Positions 1 to 7,055 of a stretch of 45,915 nt of DNA are shown here, in pieces. The notes under the pieces are model-generated. The model was given only the letters and a program-made list of their open reading frames with translations. It did no database searches and was not told where the DNA came from. Within the stretch, counting starts at the first letter, position 1. The number at the start of each line of letters is the position of its first letter. The translations under genes were made by a program, and so were the position numbers. Source of the stretch: an uncultured beta proteobacterium (GTDB lineage: Bacteria; Pseudomonadota; Gammaproteobacteria; Burkholderiales; Burkholderiaceae_C); NCBI GenBank assembly GCA_903828235.1, contig CAIKLM010000015.1, positions 1 to 45,915 of the forward strand. The letters run 5' to 3'.

Positions 1-123
1 CCCGTCGGCCTTGGCAGGGGCCGCGGCGCGGGGTGGGCCGGCCGGGGCTGGCGCCGCCGGGCCGGGCTGGGGGGCCGGCGCCGAGCCGCCGAACCAGCGT
101 CGCCACCAGGGGGTGCCGCTCAT
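1..123 (-). CDS. N-terminus of an unidentified protein, runs off the left edge
   Basis: The ATG at 123-121 overlaps the TGA of the upstream gene (120-122) in an ATGA arrangement, so translation is probably coupled. The 41 visible residues begin MSGTPWWRRWFGG and continue into a proline/alanine/glycine-rich stretch. No domain can be named because the rest lies outside the window. It is the third gene of a tightly packed leftward group with the DUF427 and MmcB-like genes. Confidence 0.55.
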   Translation of the reverse strand, partial: MSGTPWWRRWFGGSAPAPQPGPAAPAPAGPPRAAAPAKADG

Positions 124-896
124 GGCAGGTCTCCCTCGTCGTCGCCGTCGACCGCCGCCAGCCCGGGCTGGACCTCGTCGTCGGTCGGCGGCTCGGCGTT
201 GGCGCGCGCCAGCTCCATCCACAGCGCCAGGCCCGGCGTCATGGGTCGGCGCGGGGCGGGGCGCAGCACTTCCAGCGGGCCGGCTTCGTCGCCGTGGGCC
301 ACCATGAGCCCGTAGTCGGCCGGCACTTCGTGCGCCTGGCACAGCCCCTCGCGCACGACGTACCAGCACTCGCCGGCCACCGCACGGTAGGCACGGCCCT
401 TGTCGGGGCGCTTCAGGTCGGCCAGCAGGTCGGCGCGGCTGACCTTGATCTCGTGGACCACGGGTTCGAGGCGGGCCTCCACCGTGGTGCGGCGGATGGA
501 AAAGACGTCCGGCCTGGCCACGGCCCAGCGCGTGCGGCCGTCGGGCTCGTCCAGCGGCGCGCGCAGCGCCAGCCGCCGCCAGACGATCCGCCCGGCCCGC
601 TGCATCTGCCGCGCCACCTGCGCCACCAGCGCCTCGTGCGGGCCCAGCGCCGCCTGCGCGCGCCGCCGCGAGGCCGCCAGCACCTGCAGCCCGGAGGCGG
701 TCAGGCGCAGCGTCTCGCGGCCCTGGGCGTCCCAGTGGCGGTCCAGCAGCCCGGCGGCCAGCAGGTCGAGTTCCAGCGCGTCGCGGCAGGGCCAGCCGGC
801 GCTGCGCCAGAGCTCGCGCAGGCGCCGCCGGTGCGGTGCCGGCAGCGGGCCCTGGAGGGCGGCCTGCGGGGCCGCCGGAGCCGCGGCGATGCTCAT
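120..896 (-). CDS. MmcB-like PD-(D/E)XK nuclease-fold protein
   Basis: This 258-residue protein has a helical, winged-helix-like N-terminal part (about residues 20-110). Its C-terminal region resembles the MmcB family of putative DNA-repair nucleases. A PD pair at residues 129-130 is followed about 20 residues later by E-I-K (149-151), the expected spacing of a PD-(D/E)XK active site, and then by VSRADLLADLK and a WYVV strand typical of the family. The start is the ATG at 896, which overlaps the TGA of the DUF427 gene (893-895); the downstream gene is coupled in the same way. In Caulobacter MmcB is linked to imuAB-type mutagenic repair, but no such genes are visible here. Nuclease activity is inferred from the motif only. 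Confidence 0.6.
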   Translation of the reverse strand: MSIAAAPAAPQAALQGPLPAPHRRRLRELWRSAGWPCRDALELDLLAAGLLDRHWDAQGRETLRLTASGLQVLAASRRRAQAALGPHEALVAQVARQMQRAGRIVWRRLALRAPLDEPDGRTRWAVARPDVFSIRRTTVEARLEPVVHEIKVSRADLLADLKRPDKGRAYRAVAGECWYVVREGLCQAHEVPADYGLMVAHGDEAGPLEVLRPAPRRPMTPGLALWMELARANAEPPTDDEVQPGLAAVDGDDEGDLP

Positions 897-1174
897 TCGA
901 CGACCTGCACGCCCTTCCAGAAGGCCATGCGGCCCTTGATCTGCGCCGCGGCTTCCTTGGGGTCGGGGTAGTGCCAGACGGCGTCCGGGTTGGCGTCGCC
1001 GTTGACGAACAGCGTGTGGTAGTGGGCCTGGCCCTTCCAGGAACACATGGTCTTCGTGTTGCTGGGCAGCAGGTACTGACTCTTCACGGCCTCGGCCGGG
1101 AAGTAGTGGTTGCCTTCCACGACCACGGTGTCGTCGCTCTCGGCCACGACGGTGCCCTTCCAGATGGCCTTCAT
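893..1174 (-). CDS. DUF427 domain protein
   Basis: A 93-residue protein beginning MKAIWKGTVVAES. The whole chain matches the small beta-sandwich DUF427 family: the W-K-G-T-VVAES opening, N-H-YFP, a C-x-WKG-x-A-x-Y motif near residues 50-57, and a WHYPDP segment before the final helix. The biochemical function of the family is unknown. The ATG at 1174 is preceded by a strong AGGAGG ribosome-binding site about 10 bases upstream. The stop codon overlaps the start of the MmcB-like gene by four bases, so the two are probably one operon. The pirin gene starts about 100 bases away on the opposite strand. Confidence 0.85.
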   Translation of the reverse strand: MKAIWKGTVVAESDDTVVVEGNHYFPAEAVKSQYLLPSNTKTMCSWKGQAHYHTLFVNGDANPDAVWHYPDPKEAAAQIKGRMAFWKGVQVVE

Positions 1175-1280
1175 GCAGCGTGTTCCTCCTGTGCAGGATC
1201 GGCAGCCTAGCACCGCCGGCGAACGGCGTGTTCAAGGCCCTGCAACGCGGCGCCGGCGGCGGCTGGCTACAGTGGCCGGC

Positions 1281-2177
1281 ATGGACACCGCCACCGCCTC
1301 CGTCTCCACCCCCCGCGCCGTGGAGCGCCTCGTGCAGGGCCAGGCCACGTCGGACGGCGCCGGCGTTCGGCTCGTGCGGCTGCTCACCCAGGACCTGCAG
1401 CGCCGGCTCGACCCCTTCCTGATGCTCGACGCCTTCGGCACCGACAACCCGGGCGACTACATCGGCGGCTTCCCCGACCACCCGCACCGCGGCTTCGAGA
1501 CCGTGACCTACATGCTGCAGGGCCGCATGCGCCACCGCGACAGCGCCGGCAACGAAGGGCTGCTGGTGCCCGGCAGCGTGCAGTGGATGACGGCCGGCCG
1601 CGGCGTCATCCACAGCGAGATGCCCGAGCAGGAGGACGGCGCGATGGAGGGCTTCCAGCTGTGGCTGAACCTGCCCGGCCGCCGCAAGATGACGGCGCCC
1701 TGGTACCGCGACGTCGCCCCGGACGAGATCCCCGAGTGGCACGGCCCCGGCGTCACGGCGCGCGTGATCGCCGGCCACGCGCAGGGCGTGGCCGGCGCCG
1801 TGCAGCGCGAGGACACCGAACCGCTGTACCTGGACCTGCACCTGCAGCCCGGCGCCCGCTTCGCGCAGCCGCTGCCGGCGGCGCACAACGCCTTCGCCTA
1901 CGTGTACCGGGGCAGCCTGGCGGCGGCCGGCACCGAGGTGCGGCGCGGCCGCATGGCGATCTTCGCCAACCCGCGGGCCGACTTCACCGTCGGCGCCGCG
2001 GCCGCGCCACAGCCCGACGGCGTGGCGCTGCAGGCCGGGCCCGAGGGCGCGCGCGCCATCCTCGTGGCCGGCCGGCCGCTGCGCGAGCCGATCGCGCAGT
2101 ACGGGCCCTTCGTCATGAACACGCAGCAGGAGCTGGTGCAGGCGGTGGAGGACTTCCACGCCGGCCGCCTGGCCTGA
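1281..2177 (+). CDS. Pirin family protein (bicupin)
   Basis: A 298-residue protein with the pirin N-terminal cupin (about residues 20-125) and C-terminal cupin (about 180-285). The metal-binding set is intact: H67 and H69 in HPHRGFETVTYML, then H111 and E113 in GRGVIHSEMPEQ. Bacterial pirins bind a single metal; some act as quercetin dioxygenases or as redox-sensitive regulators of central metabolism, and the substrate here cannot be read from sequence. The chosen ATG has no Shine-Dalgarno sequence. Instead a TACAGT hexamer lies seven bases before it, as expected for a leaderless transcript. It is a single-gene unit converging on the patatin gene. Confidence 0.9.
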   Translation: MDTATASVSTPRAVERLVQGQATSDGAGVRLVRLLTQDLQRRLDPFLMLDAFGTDNPGDYIGGFPDHPHRGFETVTYMLQGRMRHRDSAGNEGLLVPGSVQWMTAGRGVIHSEMPEQEDGAMEGFQLWLNLPGRRKMTAPWYRDVAPDEIPEWHGPGVTARVIAGHAQGVAGAVQREDTEPLYLDLHLQPGARFAQPLPAAHNAFAYVYRGSLAAAGTEVRRGRMAIFANPRADFTVGAAAAPQPDGVALQAGPEGARAILVAGRPLREPIAQYGPFVMNTQQELVQAVEDFHAGRLA

Positions 2178-2197
2178 CGCGGCCGGAGCCCGGGGGC

Positions 2198-2224
2198 CTG
2201 CGCGCGACGCTTCGCCGCGCGCAG
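2198..2224. terminator. Stem-loop between convergent genes
   Basis: A perfect 9-bp stem (2198-2206 with 2216-2224, CTGCGCGCG/CGCGCGCAG) encloses a 9-base loop in the 52-bp gap between the pirin gene and the patatin gene. No U-tract follows on either strand, so a role as a shared terminator is inferred from position and stability. Confidence 0.45.
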
Positions 2225-2229
2225 GGCGA

Positions 2230-4560
2230 TCACCAGAACGGCCCGAGGAACACGTAGACCGCGTGCTCGCCGTGGCGGGTTGCGCCCAGCGCGAGGTACA
2301 CCGGGCCGACCCGGGTGTCGATGGAGACGAACGCGCTGCCGGCCTTGCGCACATCGCCCAGCCGGGACCGGCTCCCGGGTGGCGACACGCTGCCCGCCTC
2401 CAGCGAGAAGCCGGCCCGCACGGCGCCGCCCAGGCCAATGGGCATCTGCCCGATCGGCCGTCCCACCACCAGCCGCCCGAAGACGCTCGCCTGCCCGTCG
2501 ATCGAGTCGATGGGCGTGCCCGACAGGCGCAGGAAGCCTCCGAGGGACAGCGGCGCATAGTTCTGCTCGCTGCGCGAGACATCGCCGTACACGTGCCCTG
2601 CCCAGGGCCCCAGGCGGAACCCGGTCAGGCCTCGGACTTCGAGCTCCGACCCGCGCTCCTCGGCGCGGAGCCTGGGTGTCCTCCACAGCGCCTGCAGCAG
2701 CTGGCCCTGCGTCGGAAAGCTCATCGAGTCCAGGGTGTCGATTCGCAGCTGCACGAAGTACTGTTCGTCCGAGAAGGCGATCGACTCGGTCAGCACCTCG
2801 TCGCCGAAGAAGGGCTTCACGCGCCCGCGGGCCTGCTCGAGCCCGAGCTGCAGGTCGCCCACGCGGCCCAACGACAGCCCGGCGCCCAGGCGCAGCGTCG
2901 CCGCCGTCACGCCCACGCGGTTGAAGCGCTGGCCCTCGAAGAAGACGTCGCGCGACTCGGCGTCGCGCCGCCACGAACCCACGGCAAAGAACGGGCTGCC
3001 CGCGCCCAGCGGCTGCCACCACTCCCCCATCACCGTGGTGGTGGAGCCCAGGCGCAGCAGCAGCCGGGCCTGCGCGCCCCAGGCGTTGAGCGCGTTGAAG
3101 GTGGCCAGCGCAGTGGCCGCAAAGCGGGTGGCGTCCTCGCGGCTGCCCTGCTCGATCTGCGTCTCCAGGCCCAGGCGCAGCGGGTTGGTGCGCCAGGGCG
3201 CCGGCACCGGCACGAGGACGGCCGCCCGGCCATCGGGCAGCAGCGACGACCGCACCTCGACGCGCTCGAACTCGCCGGTGGCGTACAGGCGGTCGGCGGC
3301 CTTCCGGGCCTGCGCCTCGTCGACGGGCTGCCCGACGCGGGCCCCGGCGGCGGCGGCCAGCACCTCGGCCGACTGGCGGGCGGTGGGCTGGACCTGCAGC
3401 CGGGCAGGCGCATCGGTGCGCTCCATGCCCTGCGCGACCCGGGCGTCCTCGAAGGCGCGCCAGGCGGGCTCGGGCCTGGCGAGCGCGGCCAGCCGGCCGG
3501 CGGCGGCCCGGGCCGCCGCCTCGCCGGCCGCGATGGCCTGCGGCGCACCGGTGGCCAGGTCTGCGGCATCCAGCCCGGCGAGCTCGGGCTGGATCAGCAC
3601 GTCGGCCGGGCCCAGCTCGGCCAGCGAGCGCTGCGCGTTCTGCTCGGTGAGCAGGTTGATCATCTGCTGCGCCACGCCCAGCGCGCTGCCGAGCTCGCGG
3701 ACGTGGTCCACCGGCGTGCCGACGTTCACCACGATCAGCACCTCGGCGCCCAGCGCGCGCGCCAGGTCCACCGGGACGTTGCGCACCAGCCCGCCGTCGA
3801 CCAGGAGGCGCCCCTGGTGCGTCAGCGGCGCGAACAGGCCCGGCACGGACAGCGACGCGCGCAACGCCACGGCCAGCGGCGCCTGGTCCAGCTCGACCAG
3901 TTCGCCGGTGCGCAGGTCGGTCGCCACCGCCCGGAAGGCGACCCGCAGGCTGCCGGCAGGGCGCTGCGCAAGGCCGGGCGGGATCAGCTGCTCGAGCGCC
4001 CGCTCCAGCGCGTGGCTGCCCACCGCCGCGGGCGGCCCGACCAGGCGACCGCGCGTGCCGAGCCCGAACTCCAGCCGCGACGGCTGCTCGTACTCGGATT
4101 CGCGCACGCGGAAGTCGCCGTCCCGGCGCGGCGGCCGGTCGGCGAGCACGGCCGCCCAGTCGGTGCCGGCGGCGAAGCGCTCGAGCTCGGCGGCCGTGCG
4201 CCCCGCCGCGTAGGCGCCGCCGACCACCGAGCCCATGCTGGTGCCCACCACGACGTCGACCGGCACGCGCAGTTGCTCCAGCACGCGCAGCACGCCGATG
4301 TGCGCGAAGCCCCGCGCCCCGCCACCCGACAGCACCAGCCCGACGCGCGGGCGCCGGGCGGCCGACGGCGGATCGGCCGAAGCGGAACGCGCGCCCTCGG
4401 CCGCGGGCGCCGCCGGCAACGACCGGTCGGGCTGCGGCCCGGGCGGCGAGGCCGCGAACGCGCCGGCCGCCAGCAGCGCCAGGGCGCAGGCCCAGCCCAT
4501 GCTGCGAAGCCGCCGCAGGAACTCCGGTCGGCCGGGGAAAGCGGGCGGGGCGTCGGGCAT
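2230..4560 (-). CDS. PlpD-type patatin-like phospholipase with POTRA and outer-membrane beta-barrel
   Basis: A 776-residue protein. A signal peptide (hydrophobic core about residues 22-37, ending AFAA) precedes the patatin domain (about 70-285). That domain has oxyanion loop SGGGARG at 78-84, nucleophile motif GTSMG with S108, and the dyad aspartate in DGG (D255). A POTRA-like region follows (about 350-440), then a long beta-rich C-terminal part ending in an aromatic residue (FLGPFW), as in Omp85/TpsB-type barrels. This is the layout of PlpD of Pseudomonas, a type V autosecreted phospholipase A, which fits the length. The ATG at 4560 places the signal peptide about 20 residues in; M21 is an alternative start. 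It probably acts at or outside the outer membrane. Confidence 0.85.
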   Translation of the reverse strand: MPDAPPAFPGRPEFLRRLRSMGWACALALLAAGAFAASPPGPQPDRSLPAAPAAEGARSASADPPSAARRPRVGLVLSGGGARGFAHIGVLRVLEQLRVPVDVVVGTSMGSVVGGAYAAGRTAAELERFAAGTDWAAVLADRPPRRDGDFRVRESEYEQPSRLEFGLGTRGRLVGPPAAVGSHALERALEQLIPPGLAQRPAGSLRVAFRAVATDLRTGELVELDQAPLAVALRASLSVPGLFAPLTHQGRLLVDGGLVRNVPVDLARALGAEVLIVVNVGTPVDHVRELGSALGVAQQMINLLTEQNAQRSLAELGPADVLIQPELAGLDAADLATGAPQAIAAGEAAARAAAGRLAALARPEPAWRAFEDARVAQGMERTDAPARLQVQPTARQSAEVLAAAAGARVGQPVDEAQARKAADRLYATGEFERVEVRSSLLPDGRAAVLVPVPAPWRTNPLRLGLETQIEQGSREDATRFAATALATFNALNAWGAQARLLLRLGSTTTVMGEWWQPLGAGSPFFAVGSWRRDAESRDVFFEGQRFNRVGVTAATLRLGAGLSLGRVGDLQLGLEQARGRVKPFFGDEVLTESIAFSDEQYFVQLRIDTLDSMSFPTQGQLLQALWRTPRLRAEERGSELEVRGLTGFRLGPWAGHVYGDVSRSEQNYAPLSLGGFLRLSGTPIDSIDGQASVFGRLVVGRPIGQMPIGLGGAVRAGFSLEAGSVSPPGSRSRLGDVRKAGSAFVSIDTRVGPVYLALGATRHGEHAVYVFLGPFW

Positions 4561-4640
4561 GGTCTGCAGCGGCGAATGCTGTGGAGACGGCGGGATGCTA
4601 AGCGGGGTGCCGCGCGGCGGAGGCCGCGGCCGGGCCGGGC

Positions 4641-5957
4641 TCAGCGGTCGCGCCGCAGGATGCCCACCGCGGCGGCGGCGGCGCCGGCCACGAACACCGT
4701 GTGCACGCCGCCGGCGCGCACCACCTGCTCGGTGGCCACGAACAGCGGCGCCGTCGCGCCGCGCGCGGTGACGGCGATGCGCCCGGCCAGCGTGGCCACC
4801 ACCAGCGCGGCTTCCGACGCGGCGCCGGCCGCGACCTCGCCGCCCACCGGGGCAAAGTCCAGCGTCATCGCCGCCACCAGGCTGGCGTCGGCCAGCGCGT
4901 TCACCAGCCGGAGCTTGGCGCGCGCGGTGTCGCGCGGCACGGTGTTGTCGTCGGTGAGCAGCACCACGCGCGGGGCCGCGGGCGTGCCGGCCAGCAGCAG
5001 GGTGTGGTCGCGCCCGGGCTGCAGCGTCAGCCCGGGCACGACCAGGGCCACGCCGTTGACGGCCACCGCCGGCACCACGGGGCCCGCGGCCACGCGCACG
5101 TAGTCGGCCACCGCGGGCGAGCCCACGCCGCTGCCCAGCGCCACCGCGCCCAGCGACGCGGTGACGCTGGCGCTGTCGGTCAGCAGCGCCGCCAGCCGCA
5201 CCCGCGCCTGCGCGTTGGCGCGCGGCGTGATCGCGCCGCGCTGCGCCAGCAGCAGCGCGTCGACCAGCACGCCGCCGGCGCTGGAGCTCAGCACCAGCGT
5301 GCCGATGGCGCGGCTGGCCAGGTCCACGGCCGGCAGGTCCAGCCGCACGTCGGTCTTGCTGCCGGCGGCGGTGGCGCGCAGCCGCCAGCGGCCGCTGGCC
5401 ACCGTCTGCCAGTCGCCCACGGCGCCATAGGCCGCGCCGGCCTGCAGCGGCACGGCCGTGGCCAGCTCCTCGGTCTCGGTGGTGAGGTACAGGTCCAGGG
5501 CGCCGGCATCGGCGGCGGCGTTCACCACGCGCAGCACGGCGCGGTTGGCTTCGGGCTCGCCGCGGTTGTCGTCGAGCGTCAGCGCGCGCAGCGCGCCGGC
5601 TGGGCCGTAGGCCAGCACGGTGAACCAGCGGTCGTTGGCGTAGGCGGGCGAGAAGCGCAGCAGCGCCGTGGGCGAGCCGGTGGCGAACACCGTGGTCTCG
5701 GGCTCGTCGGGGTCGACCTCGGCGTAGGCGGCGCGCTCGCCGTAGGCCACGGCGGCGTGCTTGAGCTCGTCGTCGACGCGCAGCTCCAGTTGCGGGTTGC
5801 CGGTGCTGGCGTTGACCAGCCGCACGTGGGCGCGCCGGCGGTCGCTGCCGCCGCCGCAACCCGGCAGCGCGGCGACGGCCGGCAGGGCCAGTGCGGCCAG
5901 CGCGGCTAGCGCGGCGCGACGGCGCAAGGGGCGGGAGCGGCGGGCGGTGTCGGTCAT
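4641..5957 (-). CDS. DUF4397 domain lipoprotein
   Basis: A 438-residue exported protein. The N-terminus has a run of arginines (residues 6-14), a hydrophobic segment and a lipobox LPGC with C34 as the predicted lipidated residue. The mature chain repeats DUF4397-type modules. Each begins with a strand such as HVRLVNASTG, LRVVNAAADA or LRLVNALADA and continues through beta-strands of the kind L-D-L-Y-L. At least three such openings are visible (near residues 43, 115 and 350). The family is extracytoplasmic and of unknown function, probably a beta-sandwich that binds ligand or cell wall. Its ATG overlaps the stop of the upstream 64-residue gene by four bases. Confidence 0.8.
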   Translation of the reverse strand: MTDTARRSRPLRRRAALAALAALALPAVAALPGCGGGSDRRRAHVRLVNASTGNPQLELRVDDELKHAAVAYGERAAYAEVDPDEPETTVFATGSPTALLRFSPAYANDRWFTVLAYGPAGALRALTLDDNRGEPEANRAVLRVVNAAADAGALDLYLTTETEELATAVPLQAGAAYGAVGDWQTVASGRWRLRATAAGSKTDVRLDLPAVDLASRAIGTLVLSSSAGGVLVDALLLAQRGAITPRANAQARVRLAALLTDSASVTASLGAVALGSGVGSPAVADYVRVAAGPVVPAVAVNGVALVVPGLTLQPGRDHTLLLAGTPAAPRVVLLTDDNTVPRDTARAKLRLVNALADASLVAAMTLDFAPVGGEVAAGAASEAALVVATLAGRIAVTARGATAPLFVATEQVVRAGGVHTVFVAGAAAAAVGILRRDR

Positions 5958-6148
5958 GGGGGGCTGGCCACGGTGTTGTCGACCACGATGATGCCTTCCC
6001 AGACGGTCACCCCGCGCATCAACTCGTGGCTGGAGTCGAACCAGCCGCAGCCGCGCGGGCGGTCGTCGTCGGCCGGCGCCGGCGCCGGGCAGGCTGCGGC
6101 CGGGGCGGCGGGAGCGGGGCGGAACAGGCGGGTCAGCAGCGCGAACAT
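5954..6148 (-). CDS. Small 64-residue protein coupled to the DUF4397 lipoprotein
   Basis: The protein starts MFALLTRLFRP, passes through an alanine/proline-rich linker and ends in a compact segment containing RGCGWFDSSHELMRGV and VWEGIIVVD. The C-terminal GWFDSSHEL block looks conserved in small Burkholderiales proteins of unknown function; I recall this pattern but cannot confirm it here. The ATG at 6148 is preferred over an upstream in-frame start because the N-terminus then looks natural. The stop TGA (5954-5956) overlaps the ATG of the lipoprotein gene, which indicates translational coupling. No signal peptide is obvious. Confidence 0.6.
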   Translation of the reverse strand: MFALLTRLFRPAPAAPAAACPAPAPADDDRPRGCGWFDSSHELMRGVTVWEGIIVVDNTVASPP

Positions 6149-6236
6149 GGCGGGCTCCGGGTGGCAGGAGCCGCCATGCTCGGCAGGCGGGGCGCCGCCG
6201 GCCATCGCCAGCGCGTGGGCCCGCGGCGGGGGCCGC

Positions 6237-6256
6237 CGGCCGGGGGCCCCCGGCCG
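6237..6256. repeat. 20-bp perfect GC palindrome downstream of nnrU
   Basis: A perfect palindrome of G and C only, centred between 6246 and 6247, lies in the 150-bp gap after the nnrU-like gene. It could terminate leftward transcription, although no U-tract follows. Its low sequence complexity makes chance a real possibility. Confidence 0.4.
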
Positions 6257-6298
6257 CGGGAGGGGGCCGGGCCGTCCGCCGCCGGCCCGGCCGCCGGG

Positions 6299-6880
6299 TC
6301 AGCCCCCGAAGGGCTTCACCCCGAACAGCACGCCGTGCGCCCAGAAGGCCGTCACGGCCCAGGCCACGACGCCCACCACCACCGCCACCAGCGTCGGCCC
6401 CGCCCGCCCGGCCGGGTAGACGGTGCCCGCGGCGCGGTCGCGCCCGCGCGCGGCGCGGAAGCTCAACACCGCCCACAGCAGGAAGCCGCCGAACAGCAGG
6501 ATGTCGGCGAGCATGCCGTTGGCCAGCAGGTGCGCCAGCGCCCACACCTTCACGCCCAGCACCATCGGGTGGTGCAGCCGCGCCTTGATGGCGTTGCCGG
6601 GCACGTAGGTCGCGGCCAGCAGCACGAACGACGCCAGCGTCAGCAGCGCCGCGAGGTGGCGCGTCCAGATGGGCGCGATCCAGACGATCTGCGGGTTCTC
6701 GCGCGCGGCGCCATAGCCCACGACGATGAGCACCAGGCCCGCCAGTGATGCGACTGAGTAGGCGCCCTTGTAGCCGAGCTCGCCCAGGCGCGCGTGCAGC
6801 GCCGCGCGGGGCCCCTCGCCGAACACCCGCGTCGAGTGGGTGCCGAGGAACAGGATCAGGCCGAGTATGAGCAGCGTCAT
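6299..6880 (-). CDS. nnrU: NnrU family membrane protein
   Basis: A 193-residue polytopic protein with about five to six hydrophobic segments. The family features are present: an N-terminal LGLILFLGTHSTRVF segment, a conserved HHPM in the middle (residues about 100-103), and a C-terminal W-A-V-T-A-F-W-A-H-G-V-L-F-G block. NnrU and the related isoprenoid-biosynthesis methyltransferases NnrU/DUF1295 are integral membrane proteins; NnrU was first described with nitric oxide reduction genes. No denitrification genes are nearby, so a nitrogen-oxide role is not supported by context. It is transcribed divergently from the polyamine-binding protein gene. Confidence 0.85.
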   Translation of the reverse strand: MTLLILGLILFLGTHSTRVFGEGPRAALHARLGELGYKGAYSVASLAGLVLIVVGYGAARENPQIVWIAPIWTRHLAALLTLASFVLLAATYVPGNAIKARLHHPMVLGVKVWALAHLLANGMLADILLFGGFLLWAVLSFRAARGRDRAAGTVYPAGRAGPTLVAVVVGVVAWAVTAFWAHGVLFGVKPFGG

Positions 6881-6905
6881 GGCGTGGGGGCGGCGGCGGC
6901 TTCGA

Positions 6906-7006
6906 GGGCGCGATTGTGGCGCCGCCGGGCGCGCTTTTTGCCTGGGGCCGTCGGGTCAATCGGCGGCGCTGGCCCGCCACCGCTCCGGTCGACCACAATC
7001 GCGCCC
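6906..7006. promoter_or_regulatory. Divergent promoter region with a 14-bp inverted repeat
   Basis: GGGCGCGATTGTGG at 6906-6919 and its exact reverse complement CCACAATCGCGCCC at 6993-7006 face each other across 73 bases between nnrU and the polyamine-binding gene. Read outward on its own strand, each arm gives CACAAT followed by CGCGCC. This resembles a -10 hexamer and start region, so the arms may be the two divergent promoters. Alternatively they are paired sites for a shared regulator. No good -35 is visible for either. Confidence 0.5.
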
Positions 7007-7055
7007 GTTTTCCCACCACCCCCCACCCCCGAGCCTTCCCGAAAGGACCCCCGCC

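Noticed and set aside
120..2582. Very long open frame on the minus strand through the MmcB-like, DUF427 and pirin genes
   Set aside because: It is a GC-rich shadow frame: arginine- and alanine-rich without domains, and it runs antisense to the pirin gene. Only the part from 896 to 120 is a real gene.
6149..6205. Longer N-terminus for the 64-residue protein
   Set aside because: The extra residues (from position 6205) lack a better ribosome-binding site and look like translated leader. The start at 6148 gives a natural MFALLTRLF opening.
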